From Oscarella lobularis (taxonomy: Eukaryota; Porifera; Homoscleromorpha; Homosclerophorida; Oscarellidae): 64,000 nt of DNA. Shown in pieces: positions 10,818 through 22,575 of the stretch (position 1 is the first letter of the stretch; each line of letters starts with the position of its first letter). A model generated the notes under the pieces. The model was not told where the DNA came from. It saw nothing but the letters and a program-made list of their open reading frames with translations, and did no database searches. Position numbers and translations under genes: made by a program. The stretch lies in assembly GCF_947507565.1 (NCBI RefSeq), contig NC_089176.1, forward strand, positions 682,001-746,000, written 5' to 3'.

Positions 10818-11779
10818 TTGCGTTTAGTTAGCGCGCGCTCTAAAGGTTCGAATGAACGCAATCAGCAGTCCTCGCCGTTTGAATCACCGTTATGTAAGCA
10901 ACTTTAATATCTCAGTACCTACGTACACTCGTCCAACACATGCGTACCAGTTCTATTTACTACTAAAGTCCTCAGTTAGGAAGTGTTCTGTCCACTGAGT
11001 GTAGAAAGGGCAGAAAGTTGAAACGCGGTACAAAAAAAATGTTCTAGTTTACGTTACAGTCAGACCTGACAAACAAGATCATTTTCTAGTCATTTTCTAC
11101 ATTTGTCTTTGCTAACCTCTAGGCGTTTTCTCACCCAAAGGCTAGTTGCAAGACAAAGTTAACAGTCTCACTCTAACTTAGTTACACCAAAATCCGGCCA
11201 AGAGGTTTGGAATGGTCGAAGGGAAAAATCGTCTGTCCGGTCATGGGGTTGGAACGGTTAGAAGATCGTTCTAAATGGTTAGAATTTAGAACGAGTTTAC
11301 TTTACCTCTTACAAGCAACGTACATGAAAGTGTAAAAAATTCTCTTCAGGTCCTTTCAACGGCATGCAGGCAGGCTTGCATGTCGTACGTGCTTTGCAGC
11401 AAAGTTTTAGGAGCTAAACGTTCTTGTATTTACACCAAAATCTACACGTAATGGGATTTGCTTACATGTACTTCTATAAATTAAACAGGCTCAGACTGAG
11501 ACAAAAAAAAAACAAGGCGTAAGAAAGAGAGATAGAAAAGAGTCGTCCGCACTCGCGTAATACAAATTCGCATTGTGACGTCACAAAGCAAAACATCGCG
11601 CATGCGTTCAGTATGGACGAATCATATCCCAGCACATTTTATCCGGGTATTGTAGACATCCTATCCTCTTGGAGGGAGCTCTTGGAGGGAACACAAACAA
11701 AATTTTATTTCTTTTCAAATAAACATATAGCAGTGAACACTAAAATCTGCTATAAGTAAGTATGCATTCATTTCATAGT
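10818..11779. other. 0.96-kb intergenic region
   Basis: No gene-like frame. A TGACGTCA site near 11577 sits inside a GTGACGTCAC palindrome, and the imperfect repeat GAACGGTTAGAA / AAATGGTTAGAAT occurs near 11250-11285. It should contain the MOSMO promoter and the 3' UTR of the adenylating enzyme gene. Confidence 0.4.
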
Positions 11780-14042
11780 TCAAAACAGCAGTCCTTGGTG
11801 CCACATGAAGACAAGCACAACGACGGCAGCCAAGAAAAGAAAGATGAATCCGCCACCGATGCCGTACGTGTAAAGAAGCCACACGGCAAAGATGATTGCA
11901 GCAAACGCCATGAGAAATCTCGCCAGCATTCCGCGATCATCCGAGAATAAAGCCGCCATATCCGGCTTCGAATTGTGGCGCCTGTCTCTCGGGACGTAAT
12001 CATACATTCGAAATTCGTCGCAAGGAATCGCTTCCTCTTCCAAAAACGCGGCAATTTCTACGCCAAGACGTCAAATCAGTAAGAAAAAGACGTGCTAGAG
12101 AACAAACCGTCTTTCTTCTCAATAGCGGCATCTCTTGATTTTTCGACGATCAGGTACGTCTTTTCTCCGCGGAAAAAGTACGAAACAAATGTAATTGAAT
12201 CTTTGAATCGGTCGAAGATCTGACGAGAAAAACACGTCATTCACGTGTATCTCCCCTATACGAACATCGCACAAGACAAACCTTTTCTTCGACAAGGACG
12301 GACCAGAATGTAGTGCCGTCTTTTTCCACTTTCCAGGAAGTTCGACCCACCAGCCACACTCTTCCCGCGTCGTCAACGTGACCCGCGTCGCCCGTTTTAA
12401 GCCATTTTTCGCCTTTTCGATCCAGAAGAATACGTGACTTGGCCGCCTGAAAAATAGCGGTGGGAAAGAGGAGCTGAAACATTTTCTGTCAACTCACTGC
12501 TTCAATGTTCACGTGCCATCCAGAAACGACTATCTCTCCATTCACACCTGATGGCACCTCCAAATCTTCAACGGTACCTGTCTGATCTAAACAAAGAAAA
12601 TAACGTATTCCCCGCTCTCTCTCTTCACATGGATATGCAAGAGACTGTCACTGGGCCTGTCTCTTCTAATTTTACCTTTCTCTTCTGCTGTAATCACTTT
12701 CAGATTGCCCTCCAGAAAAGGCATGCCGACGCAATGACCCATGTCTGGAGTCTCTTTCTCCGCATCTATTTTCACCTCAGCGTCGATAAACGCAATAGGC
12801 TCGGCTTCCGTGCTTCCGTACACAATAACCAATTGTCCCAGAGACGTCGCCTTGCGCATGTCGTCGACCATGTGACGATAAACGGGAGCGCCGCCGACGG
12901 AGAGAATTTTGATTGGAAGAGGTCGATTTTTATTCAGACAGTAGGTGCAGAGCCGATGGGCCACGTTGGGCGAGACGGCGCCGTACGTGACGCCAATCTC
13001 GGCCATAGTATTAACGACTACTTCGGGGTCAAACGATTTTATGTTGTTCAGCACGAAGCAAGTTGCTCCAGTCTGAGAACAAAATCATTATGAGTCTATA
13101 TATCTTCCTATCTCCCCTACTTTCTACCTTCATGAAATGTAGAGGCACCATGGTCAGATTCGTGAAACCCACTTCGTCTTTCTCTTCTGAGTACTTCGCG
13201 TCTTCGCGAAACGGCAGGCCCTTCAACTTGGCGTAGCTCTGTGAGATTGCACACGTCTGCAATTGCAAGTAGCTGTGGTCTCTGTAAAGAATCTTTGGCA
13301 TTCCCGTGCTTCCCGTTGTAAACGTAGCCAAGCAGCGAGTAGCACGTGCAACGTCGACGTCGGGAAGACTGGAAGCGTCGACGGGAGTGCGATCAGCTGA
13401 AATCTCAATTTTGATAGGAATGTGTCGAACAGAAGACATCATCCACTAAAATAATATTATATTCTTCCAGTTCTTCTTCTGGCTTATCGTCATGCATACC
13501 TTGAGATACCAATACTTTCCCTTATGTGTAATCCATGCTTTTGGCTTTGCCATATTGATGCAGTGATTCAGTCTCGCCACTCCCATGGCCGGATCAATCA
13601 CAATGATAACAGCTCCTAGAGAAAAAATTTTTTTTCTTTGCCAACCCCGCCTACAACCGGAACTAGATTATTCTTTCGGAATTCTCTCACTTTAAAGCCT
13701 TCCGATTTACTGGTGTACGTGTTTATACCTATTGAGAAGACTGCCAGAATTGCGGCGAAGAAATCTGCAGACGGAGCAATCGTGATGAGAACGTTATCGT
13801 CTTGTACGACTCCGAGCGATTCAAATTCCCGCTTAAGATAGGCAATACGGTAAAGCAGATCGCGATAGGACAGGCGATCTTCGCCAATTGCCTGTGGATA
13901 AAGAGAAAAGATGATGCAATTTAGTCCAGGTTCGTCAAAAGGTCGCAAAGGCCTATGCACATACAAAGCACAGCTTATCTGGCGTTCTTTTCGCGTTTTC
14001 AACAACGAGCGACGCAAAGTTCGACTCCGTTCTTTGCGACAT
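11780..14042 (-). CDS. OleC-like AMP-binding enzyme with C-terminal membrane tail
   Basis: An ANL-superfamily enzyme that should activate a carboxylate with ATP. The start is 14042 (MSQRTESNFASLVVENAKRT). An intron joins KLCF to AIGEDRLSYRDLLYRIAYLK. The order of motifs is ITIAPSADFFAAILAVFSIG, AVIIVIDPAMGVARLNHCI, the P-loop-like TFTTGSTGMPKIL (13330-13290), VYGSTEAEPIAF (12830-12795), WLKTGDAGHVDDAGRVWLVGR (12395-12335), and the C-terminal DRRHNSKPD (about 11980) with the catalytic-type Lys. The IDPGMG-like motif and the RRHNSK ending resemble the OleC beta-lactone synthetase branch more than acyl-CoA synthetases. After the enzyme domain come two hydrophobic spans (FLMAFAAIIFAVWLLYTYGI and FIFLFLAAVVVLVFMW), so it is probably membrane-anchored. 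The substrate is unknown. It is divergent from MORN2, and its 5' end is copied at 19.5-19.8 kb. Confidence 0.78.
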
Positions 14043-14970
14043 TTTTCTTGTTGTCTAGCGCACGCGCCTAGCGTCACGCGTATCCAAGCGTCTCCATGCC
14101 AGGTGTGATGCCGTCTTTTCCACAATTTCCTTCTCTCTAACTGGCTCTCTTTAGGCAAAGACAAGAAGAGCAAAGGCGCTTCGAACGGTTAGAAACGCAT
14201 TTGATGTCGCATAGCGCCTTCGAGAGCAGAATTCGGCTCTAGTCTCCTCCGATTCGACTCAAGTCGGCGTCTACGTCTTCGCGAACGGAGAGAAATACGG
14301 TACGATATCGAAATGGATAAGAAAATTCCTTCTCTATTCAACTCGACGCTACAGAAGGAGAGTATCGAGCTTGCGAAGGGTTTATCGAACGAGACGGAAA
14401 AGGGACGCAGTATTCGACGGATGGAAGTCGATATACGGGCGATTGGGTGAAAGATGAAATGCACGGAAGTGGTGAGGCAATTCTTAGGAGAAAGACGGCG
14501 AGATTGACGTTTTTTCTATGAAGGAACTGCTGTATATGCTTCAGGGTCTGCTTACGAGGTAAGAGAGAACATAGTTTAATTGGAATAAATTGTATGCGTA
14601 TGAATCAAGGGAAACTTTTCTCACAATGAATATTGCGGCGAGGGAACCTATATCTGGCCTGATGGGTCCTGTCTAAAGGGAATGTTCAAAAATGGAAAGT
14701 GAGGCATCATCCTCTTCGTTTTTTTTTCTGGGCGTTTGACTTCAGCAAAAATTCACTAGACCCACCGGCCAAGGAGAGTTCATCGATTCCAAAGGAAGAG
14801 CGTGGAGCGGAAACATAACCGGAAAATTGTCCGAGCTTAGACTGAAACTCACGTAGGCAAACTAAGAAATAAGTGTTTACGCATGCTAGGAAATAAAGGT
14901 AAGATATTATAATATTTAAGAGCAACGAAGAAGATGAGGGTGGAGGGAGGGAGGGAGGCATGTATTCACA
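13741..14970. repeat. Segmental duplication, intact copy
   Basis: From CTGCCAGAATTGCGG onward this segment is over 90 percent identical by eye to 19508-20639. It covers the first exons of the adenylating enzyme, the shared promoter and all of MORN2. The similarity goes on past 14903 (GAAGAAGATGAGGGTGGAGGGAGG) and matches sequence at about 23045-23120, beyond the LINE. Confidence 0.9.
14242..14856 (+). CDS. MORN2: MORN-repeat protein, MORN2-like
   Basis: A small protein of four to five MORN repeats. Reconstructed exons give VGVYVFANGEKYEGEYRA, GTQYSTDGSRYTGDWVKDEM, GTAVYASGSAYEGNF, GEGTYIWPDGSCLKGMF and GQGEFIDSKGRAWSGNITGK. The end (GEF.D..GRAWSGN....ELRLKLT) matches the MORN2 C-terminus. 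Introns of about 50 bases with GTACGA, GTGAGG, GTAAGA and GTGAGG donors join these in frame. The stop is 14854-14856. The start codon is not resolved: the first MORN exon opens after CTCTAG at 14241 and needs an upstream exon. Vertebrate MORN2 is linked to spermatogenesis and phagocytosis; I infer no specific role here. A second, broken copy lies at 20.0-20.6 kb. Confidence 0.72.
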
Positions 14971-15238
14971 CTTTATATATAAAAAAATGCAGCGTTAGCG
15001 AAATCTACCGCAAGGCGTGTGTGAGCATGCTAGAGTCGTCAAACCCTCTATGGTCAAACCGCTGAGACAGCACCACCACGAATGACGTCACCGGAAATCG
15101 TTTACAAAAGCCCTATTGTTTTCCAGCTTCACATGCAGAGGCGAGCTCGAAAAATGACGTCACAGTCCAAGCGAATAAAAAGGAGCGTCACTTGAGCGAA
15201 GTTGCCAGTCGCGACGGGATCCGCGTGGGGGATCGATC
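14857..15238 (+). promoter_or_regulatory. Promoter region of the alpha-2-macroglobulin family gene
   Basis: Two full CRE-type TGACGTCA sites are at 15083-15090 and 15155-15162. An A/T-rich AATAAAAAG at about 15174 lies some 65 bases before the ATG and could serve as a TATA-like element. CREB/ATF control is inference from these sites. Confidence 0.5.
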
Positions 15239-18200
15239 ATGCAAACACGACGTCTCTGCATTCTAGTCTTCTTCGTCTTCTCAAGCGTCGTCGCTGAGTT
15301 GGAACAAGGTCACAGTGTTGCCGGCGGCGATTCGGAAGAAGAAGAAGAAGGTCGCGGTGCCGTTTACACTGCTGGTGGCGATATCCGCGTTTCGGGCGGC
15401 GATTTTCGCCCAACTCCAGAGCCTCTTTCACCGTACGGAAAACGCGATAACTTTTCAGCGAAATAAAATTTAGTTGTCTAGACCCAATTTCAATACTCCG
15501 TACGGATACCAGATTATTTCTCAGAGTCGCGCTACAGCCGGCGAGACTGTCACCGTCACCGTTCACGCTAGGGGAGCGGAGAAGCGAAAGAATTATTGGC
15601 CGCTCAATGTGACTATCGATATTGTAAACGGGACAAAAATTTTGGTCGACTCCTCGGCGCGAACCTTGAGTCAGGGGCAGTCGGCTGTTTTCACTCTGGA
15701 GGTGAAAATGAAGTGGTTAGCTAATTTATTAATTATGTGCGTATCGTAGCTTCCGAAATCGACTCCCGCCGGCTTTTATGTAATTCGCGTTCGAATGACT
15801 TCGAACAAAGGAGAATCGGAGACGTTTCTCGCGAGATTGACCATTTCGTCTCCCAGCCGAACTATCTTGGTCCAAACCGATAAACAATTATACAGGCCAG
15901 GCGACACGGGTGAGAGAAAGCGTGGCATCGCCGAAGAAATTCTAATCTAAGCTTCGGTGCATGGTTAGTTTTGGGCAGAGCTATTATTATGAATTCGGAC
16001 TTGACGGGAATTACAGGGAAGACGACATTTGAGATCAAGGTCAGTAGTAATAATATTGCAGCGACTCGCGTATTTACATTCAACGCCGGATAGCTTCAGA
16101 ATCCCGCAAGGGCTACGGTGGCTCTATACGAGACTACGACTCTGTCGGGTAAGTCATCATCTCAATGAAAATTTTCGTCTTTATTCTCCAATCGAAGGAG
16201 TTGCTGGCTTTAATTTTTCCTTGATTGCCGAGTCGATGCTCGGTGAATATCGAGTTTGCGTCACGCACGAAGTACGCGAACGTCTTCGATATATTAATTA
16301 ATTAATTAATAACCTGTCATTACACTAATTGGCATTTCTAAGGATCGCGACGATTGTTCCTTTTTCAGAGTCGAAAATTTCGGCAAGACCTAAATTGATT
16401 GGAACAGTTCGCTTCTCTAAACCCTAATTTACTTCTATAGACGTTCCTATGCTTTCATGTTCTATTGCTTCCAAGGACGATCACCTGCCCTGCTTCGGAT
16501 CAGACAGTGGAGATCGAAATATTCGTCGAAAAGTCTGCTACACTGTCTCCGCCAGGTGCTTCGAAATAATCGCTTTAATTAACGAAACGATAATGACGTT
16601 GAATATAACGACTAAGAAATGCTCGCGGTCAGAAGGTAAAAGGCAGGATTTCAGCTACGGCTGCTATTGCATCGCGAAATGCGTGTCCCAATTCAAAGCA
16701 AATTGTTAAAGACGACGTGAGTTTAATTAATTAATTAAAATTGATAACATTTCACTTTGATTTTTAGATTAACGGCGTCAAAACCGTGTGTATCGACGTT
16801 TGTTCGAGTTCGTATGTTTGCTACGATGAAGTTCGTCTCGAAGCGAACGTGACCGATTCGACCGGAAATGAAGTGGCTTGTCAAGGAACGACTTCAATTG
16901 AAATTTTAGGCAGTCCGTACTTTCTTGAAATCGAAGACAGCCAAGACGACTCGTTCTATCCGTGCGAAACTTCACGATACAGCGTAAACAAAAAGCAAAA
17001 TTACTATTGATTCTCTCTATATCTTTTTCTTCTCAGATTAAAACGACTACGTTTGCAAGGAAACCTTACGCCGGCGCGACGGTGAATTTCACCTGTCAAG
17101 CACTGATGAAAAACGACGAAGACGACGTGTGCGGACCCGACTCGAAAGAGATTTTCTCTTTGATTAAAACGACGGGAAGCGACGGACGAGCCAAATTTGA
17201 ATTCTGCGCGCCGTGCAACGCTCTTGAAATCACCTGTTCAGTAAGACTGTTCAAGAAAAAACATTGCCTTTCATGGTATGTTTTCTCAGGCTGATGCCGT
17301 CAACGAGTCAGCCAACGTTCTCAGCGTTTATCGCAAGAGAGTGATGATCTACTCTCCGGAACGCGTTCTTTTACAGCCTTGGAAGCCCGCGCGATCTTTA
17401 CCTTTAAAAGTCGGGTCGATGGCTAAGTTGCGCGCCTTCTTGACTCACCCGCGACAAGCTGAAGTCTTCGTAAGAGCTAGACATTTTCGGAAATAAATAA
17501 TTAATTTTCGACGTGGACAAGGTTATGAATGGGGGCACAGTTCTGCGTACGCTGTCGTGTCGACCGAAGAGGATTGTTGCTGGACTTGTCGGCAAGCCTG
17601 ACGTGTGCGATAAAGGCGGACGTCAGTTTCAATATTACTGCTTACTTCGTTTCGTCGTGACACCAGCGATGGCGCCTAAAGTGATTATTGTCTTTAGTCA
17701 AAAGGATTTGTCCGGTGACGTCTACACTTGGTCTGTTGCGTCTCGTCCGAAAAATACGGTACATCTGAAATTCTTGACGTTATTTAATATTCGTCATCTA
17801 AGGCTTTTTACAGTTGAGTTTGAAATTCAGCAAGTCTCAGGTTAAACCAGGAAAAGATGCGATTCTAAAGATTCAAGCAGCCGAAGGCTCTTCAGTGTCA
17901 ATTCTAGCAATAGATCAAAGCAGCCACTCTCAGCTAGCCGACGTACAACGAAGCAGCAGGCTCAATACATATACGTATGTATTAGCAATTTAGTTTTACG
18001 ACAAGATTTTTAGCCGTCGAGCGATAGATTTGACTCCTCTCCTTTCACTCATTTGCCTCGTGAATTCTACGAATGCGGAGCCGCGGACCATTGGTACTGC
18101 TACTGCGAAACGTACGGATGCAGCAGCGAAGGAAGTTCAACGACAGACGGTCGTGCAAAGAAGGTGTCGAGATAGGGCGCACTTTTGAATTTAACTATTA

Positions 18201-19216
18201 TCGCAAAAAAAATCCAGAGCGCTGATAATTCAACTATTCCGCCACCCTGTGCGGGTTCGAAATGTATCGAGAGCGTGTGCCGTCTGGTAGGAAAATGTCA
18301 GTATGTGTCTACCCTCAGCTTTCTCAAGGTGTCCAATTTTTTCAACATACATTACGCGATTTAACAGTACGTTACTAAGGCTGCTGGTTTGGACGTTCTG
18401 AGTAATTTTAAGCCAAAAGCACCAGTCTGTGCAAAGCCAAAGCCAAAGAAGGGTTACAGTTGCTGTCGTACGTATACATATTTATTTTATTAAGAGTGTC
18501 CTATTCCCGACTTATGTTTCAGCCTTTCGTATTGGTGATTCAGACGCGGAGATTGTGGGGGGAGTTGACAGCACCGATTTCGGTAGCGACGCTGTTTTGA
18601 GACAACCAATCATTTACCCCAAAACTTGGATTTGGACTGACATTCAATTGGAGTAAAATCTTTCAAAGAACCTACAATGAATATTTTCTGTATGATAACG
18701 ATTTTGCAGGCCAAACGTCAGCAAACGCAATCTAGCGTTTACTGTTCCCGAAGAAATAACGACTTGGACTGTTAGCGGTTTTGCTTTGTCGAGCGTCAAT
18801 GCAATCAATTTCGCAACTCCTGCATCCCTTCGAGTTTTTCAGCCCTTTGTCGTGTCGTTAACGGTTCCCCCGTCGGCGACCAGAGGCGAAAGAGTCGAAG
18901 TGCGCGCCACAGTTTTCAATTATCTCGACGATTCTCTAACGGTGAGAATTTTCTCTCTCCCCTTTGTTTTGCTTTGAAACGAATAAGGCTGGTTTAGGTT
19001 TACGTTAGATTGAACTTCGATTCAAAAGAAATCAATGTCGTGGAGTCCGAATTGGATAGGAAAATGACGTCCAGGCGCAAATTGGAAGTGCCGGAGAACG
19101 AATCTCGCTCTACCACCTATTTTCTAACTCCACTGAAAATTGGCTGTGTGCTAATTGAGTGCACAGCTAAATCTCAGGGAACCGCAGACACAGACGTCAA
19201 AGCGCTTTCGGTTCAG
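15239..19216 (+). CDS. Alpha-2-macroglobulin/C3/CD109 family protein, truncated at 3' end
   Basis: A secreted, large multidomain protein of the thioester family (protease inhibition or opsonisation). It starts at 15239 with a signal peptide (LCILVFFVFSSVVA). Family landmarks in order are TILVQTDKQLYRPGDT (about 15868-15914), MG-domain segments such as ATVALYETTTLSG and YFLEIEDSQDDSFYPC, VKPGKDAILKIQAAEGSSVS near 17842, the variable ANATO-like Cys-rich exon around 18060-18300, IIYPKTWIWTDIQLE near 18610, and ITTWTVSGFALSS, LRVFQPFVVSLTVPP and RGERVEVRATVFNYL near 18760-18940. Many 50-60-base introns interrupt it. The last family exon ends at SVQ (19216). The CUB, thioester (GCGEQ) and receptor-binding domains that should follow are absent, and the DNA switches to duplicated sequence at about 19274. 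It is therefore a broken gene or one with a new short 3' end. Confidence 0.8.
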
Positions 19217-19273
19217 GTAAGGATGAATGTTTTTGTAGAGGAATAATTAGATAGGTTTTTTTTCCGAAGCCCG

Positions 19274-19507
19274 GGGACGCGCCAAGTCAGGAAGGACCTC
19301 CTTCTCTTCCACCATCATGAACTTTGCCGCGATTTCTGTTTCTCACTTATGCATCTTTGAGCACAACTGTGTGAGTAGGTTTTAGATGCGTCTGCGAGTG
19401 CAAAACAAATTTGATTGGCTTCTTCTCACGTGCCACATGACACTTTGACGAGAACAGACACCAGTTAGTCTTTTTCAGGCGGCACCAAAAACCCTGCCTG
19501 ATGAAGC
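19274..19507. repeat. Copy of the sequence upstream of ATM
   Basis: GACGCGCCAAGTCAGGAAGG through CACCAAAAACCCTGCCTGATGA repeats 26267-26541 with several small deletions. The right end abuts the duplicated adenylating-enzyme segment at GAAG, a four-base sequence also present before copy 1 (13736-13739). Confidence 0.9.
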
Positions 19508-19800
19508 CTGCCAGAATTGCGGCGAAGAAATCTGCAGACGGAGCAATCGTGATGAGAACGTTATCGTCTTGTACGACTCCGAGCGATTCAAATTCCCGCT
19601 TAAGATAGGCAATACGGTAAAGCAGATCGCGATAGGATAGGCCAATTGCCTGTGGAGAAAGAGAAATGATGATGCAATTTAGTTCAGGTTCGTCAAAAGG
19701 TCGCAAAGGCCTATGCACATACAAAGCACAGCTTATCTGGCGTTCTTTTCGCGTTTTAAACAACGAGCGACGCAAAGTTCGACTCCATTCTTTGCGACAT
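19508..19800 (-). pseudogene. Truncated second copy of the OleC-like enzyme 5' end
   Basis: It matches 13741-14042. The start codon (19800) and MSQR.ESNFASLVV are kept, but the next codon, Glu in copy 1, is TAA here (19756-19758), stopping the product after about 14 residues. A four-base loss also changes GEDRLSY to GLSY. The copy ends at SADFFAAILAG, where the DNA joins the piece from upstream of ATM, so all catalytic motifs are missing. It cannot make an enzyme. Confidence 0.85.
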
Positions 19801-19998
19801 TCTTCTTGTTGTCTAGCGCACGCGCCTAGCGTCACGCGTATCCAAGCGTCTCCATGCCAGGTGTGATGCCGTCTTTTTCCACAATTTCCTTCTCTCTAAC
19901 TGGCTCTCTTTAGGCAAAGACAAGAAGAGCAAAGGCGCTTCGAACGGTTAGAAACGCATTTGATGTCGCATAGCGCCTTCGAGAGCAGAACTCGGCTC

Positions 19999-20604
19999 TA
20001 GTCTCCTCCGATTCAAGTCGGCGTCTACGTCTTCGCGAACGGAGAGAAATACGGTACGATATCGAAATGGATAAGAAAATTCCTTCTCTATTCAACTCGA
20101 CGCTACAGAAGGAGAGTATCGAGCTTGTGAAGGGTTTACCGAACGAGACGGAAAAGGGACGCAGTATTCGACGGATGGAAGTCGATATACGGGCGATTGG
20201 GTAAAAGACGAAATGCACGGAAGCGGTGGGGTAATTCTTAGGAGAAAGACGGCGAGATTGACGTTTTTTCTATGAAGGAACTGCTGTATATGCTTCAGGG
20301 TCTGTTTACGAGAGGTAAGAGAGAACATAGTTTAATTGGAATAAATTATATGCGTATGAATCAAGGGAAACTTTTCTCACAATGAATATTGCGGCGAGGG
20401 AACCTATATCTGGCCCGATGGGTCCTGTCTAAAGGGAATGTTCAAAAATGGAAAGTGAGGCATCATACTCTTCGTTTTTGTTTTGACTTTAGCAAGAATG
20501 CACTTAGACCCACCGGCCAAGGAGAGTTCGTCGATTCCAAGGGAAGAGCGTGGAGCGGTAACATAACCGGAAAATTGTGCGAGCTTAGACTGAAACTCAC
20601 GTAG
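19999..20604 (+). pseudogene. Second copy of MORN2-like gene, decayed
   Basis: It matches 14242-14856. A five-base deletion (GATTC[GACTC]AAGTC in copy 1) shifts the frame of the first MORN exon. Two extra bases before the third donor (GAGAG|GTAAG against GAG|GTAAG) shift it again, and the second donor is weakened from GTGAGG to GTGGGG. The last exon is still open (RPTGQGEFVDSKGRAWSGN), with the same stop. This pattern says relaxed constraint rather than a working paralogue. Confidence 0.75.
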
Positions 20605-20745
20605 AGAAATAAGTACGCATGCTGGGAAATAAAGGTAAGGTAGTGAGCCGACCACCGCAGTTGTACGGGGTGGCAAACGCAGTTTGCGAGCCCGTATAAC
20701 GGCGAGGGAGGCTCTCTCAAACGTGAAGTTAGGGCCGGAAGTGTA

Positions 20746-20750
<5 letters not shown>

Positions 20751-20806
<56 letters not shown>

Positions 20807-20833
20807 GCCTGTCTGTCTGTCTGTCTGTCTGTC
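20751..20833. repeat. (TGTC)n tetranucleotide microsatellite
   Basis: About twenty near-perfect GTCT/TGTC units with one interruption (GCCT near 20806). It lies at the left edge of the LINE-bearing insertion. Confidence 0.95.
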
Positions 20834-20910
20834 GGTCACGCTATTGTGACGTCACTTAGGAAAAACCTTTACTTCGTAAAAGCGCATGCGCAACATAGGG
20901 TCCAAAACGG

Positions 20911-22575
20911 TTCAGTTCAGTTCAGTTCACAGTTTTATTTTAATACGGAAATCCTTCAGCACGTGGGCCGATCTTCCAGGAAACCGTATACAGGGGAATG
21001 ACAGCAAAAGGAGAAAAGAGAAAAATGACAATATTTACAACTATAACTATATAACCTCTAAATCAGTACACAGAGTTTTGATTGAAATAGTTCTTCAGGC
21101 CCAATTTAAAGATCGCGGGATCATTACTCCCTCTTATGATTGCCGGAAGCGAATTCCATAGAGTTTGAGCCCGAAAGAATGGAGAACGACGAAGTGCCTC
21201 GGTGCGTGGTCGGATGACGTTGACCCCAGAAGCACTGAGACGAGTGGCGGCACCGGTGCGCTGAATACGCCCAATTTTCGCCGCGAGAACAGAAGCTGTG
21301 GCGGAGTTGCACAAGCAGCGGTAACTCAACATTCCTAGTTGAGTAGCATGCCTTGTGCGAATTGGATTGAGACGAAATAGATCGAGAAGTGCTGCTACTC
21401 CTCCAACAGAGGCCGTAGAATCGTCATAACGCAAACCAGCCAGACAACGGAGATACCTCTTTTCTATCTGTGCTAAGCGGCTGATTACGCCAGCTGATCC
21501 GTCCGCCCAAACGGCAGCCCCGTAGTCAAGGTCCGGTTGAATGACTGAGCGAACAAACGCTAGTCGAGCTGCGTTGGATAACAGACGATGACATCGGTAA
21601 AGAACACCAATTTTTCGGCCAACCTTCCTAATGACGTTGTCCATCTGCGGTTTCCACGATAGACGACTATCAATCAAAACCCCGAGGTATCTCACGTGAG
21701 GTGAAGGCGACAGAATGACATTATTGACCGAAACCGTATAGATCGACGTGTCTTCAGTATCACGAAACTTGGGAAAAAGCAGAAAAGCCGATTTTTGACC
21801 ATTGAGAGCCATCAGATTCTCAGAGTACCATGAAGTCACACTATTAATATCTTGTTGTAGTTGAGTAACCGCTCCCTCAAAAGTTTCGTTGCTGGAATAA
21901 AGACAGGCATCATCTGCGTAAAGGATTAGAGACGATTGAGAAGAGACGACCGAGGTGATGTTCCGGGTGAAGAAATTGAATAAAAGAGGACCTAATTTTG
22001 AACCTTGAGGCACTCCTCTCCTAACTGGCGACAAGTTCGAAGCAGTAGAGCCGACCGAGACAAATTGTCGACGATCCAAGAGGTAAGAAGAGAGCCATGC
22101 CAGGACCTTTCCCTTCACTCCACACGATGACAGACCTCGGAGAAGTAAACTGTGATCGACTGTGTCAAAGGCCTTCTTAACATCAAGAAAGACAGCCGCC
22201 GAGCGAAGACCTGCGTCCTTGCCAGACAAAAGATCTTGAGTCAAACAAACCATCGCATCTTGAGTTGACCGAGATTTTCGAAAGCCAAATTGGCAGTCAG
22301 GAATAAGAAGGTGCTTGTCGAAGTAGCCACATAAAGATTGAAAGACAAAATGTTCCAATATTTTTGAGACAATTGGCAGCAACGATACCGGGCGAAAATT
22401 CTTGGGATCAAGTCTTGAACCCGATTTGAAAATGGGAACAACCTTGGCACACTTCCACTCATCTGGAAATACCCCAGATTGGAGAGAAGTATTAAAAAGG
22501 CTTGCCAATGATGGTGAAATTGCAGACGCTCCCATTTTTTGATCCGAAAGAGGCGATTTACGGCGCAAATAAAGC
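20911..22575 (-). mobile_element. 5'-truncated non-LTR retrotransposon (CR1/L2/jockey-like LINE)
   Basis: One long frame (22568-21063, no ATG at its left end) encodes a reverse transcriptase. Visible motifs are GVFPDEWKCAKVVPIFKSG, NFRPVSLLPIVSKILE, QFGFRKSRSTQDA, FLDVKKAFDTVDHSLL, the GVPQGSKLGPLLFN block, and the catalytic YADD of LILYADDACLYS. The C-terminus ends LWNSLPAIIRGS..IFKLGLKNYF, usual for CR1/L2/jockey-type ORF2. The 3' tail on this strand is a short (CTGAA)n tract (20911-20928). The endonuclease and ORF1 are missing and a stop lies just upstream, so the copy is dead-on-arrival. The RT frame is intact over some 500 codons, suggesting a recent insertion. Confidence 0.88.

Noticed and set aside
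19347-19835. Minus-strand 162-aa frame as a real protein
   Set aside because: It runs through an intron of the duplicated enzyme and on into unrelated sequence; the correct frame has a stop at 19756-19758.
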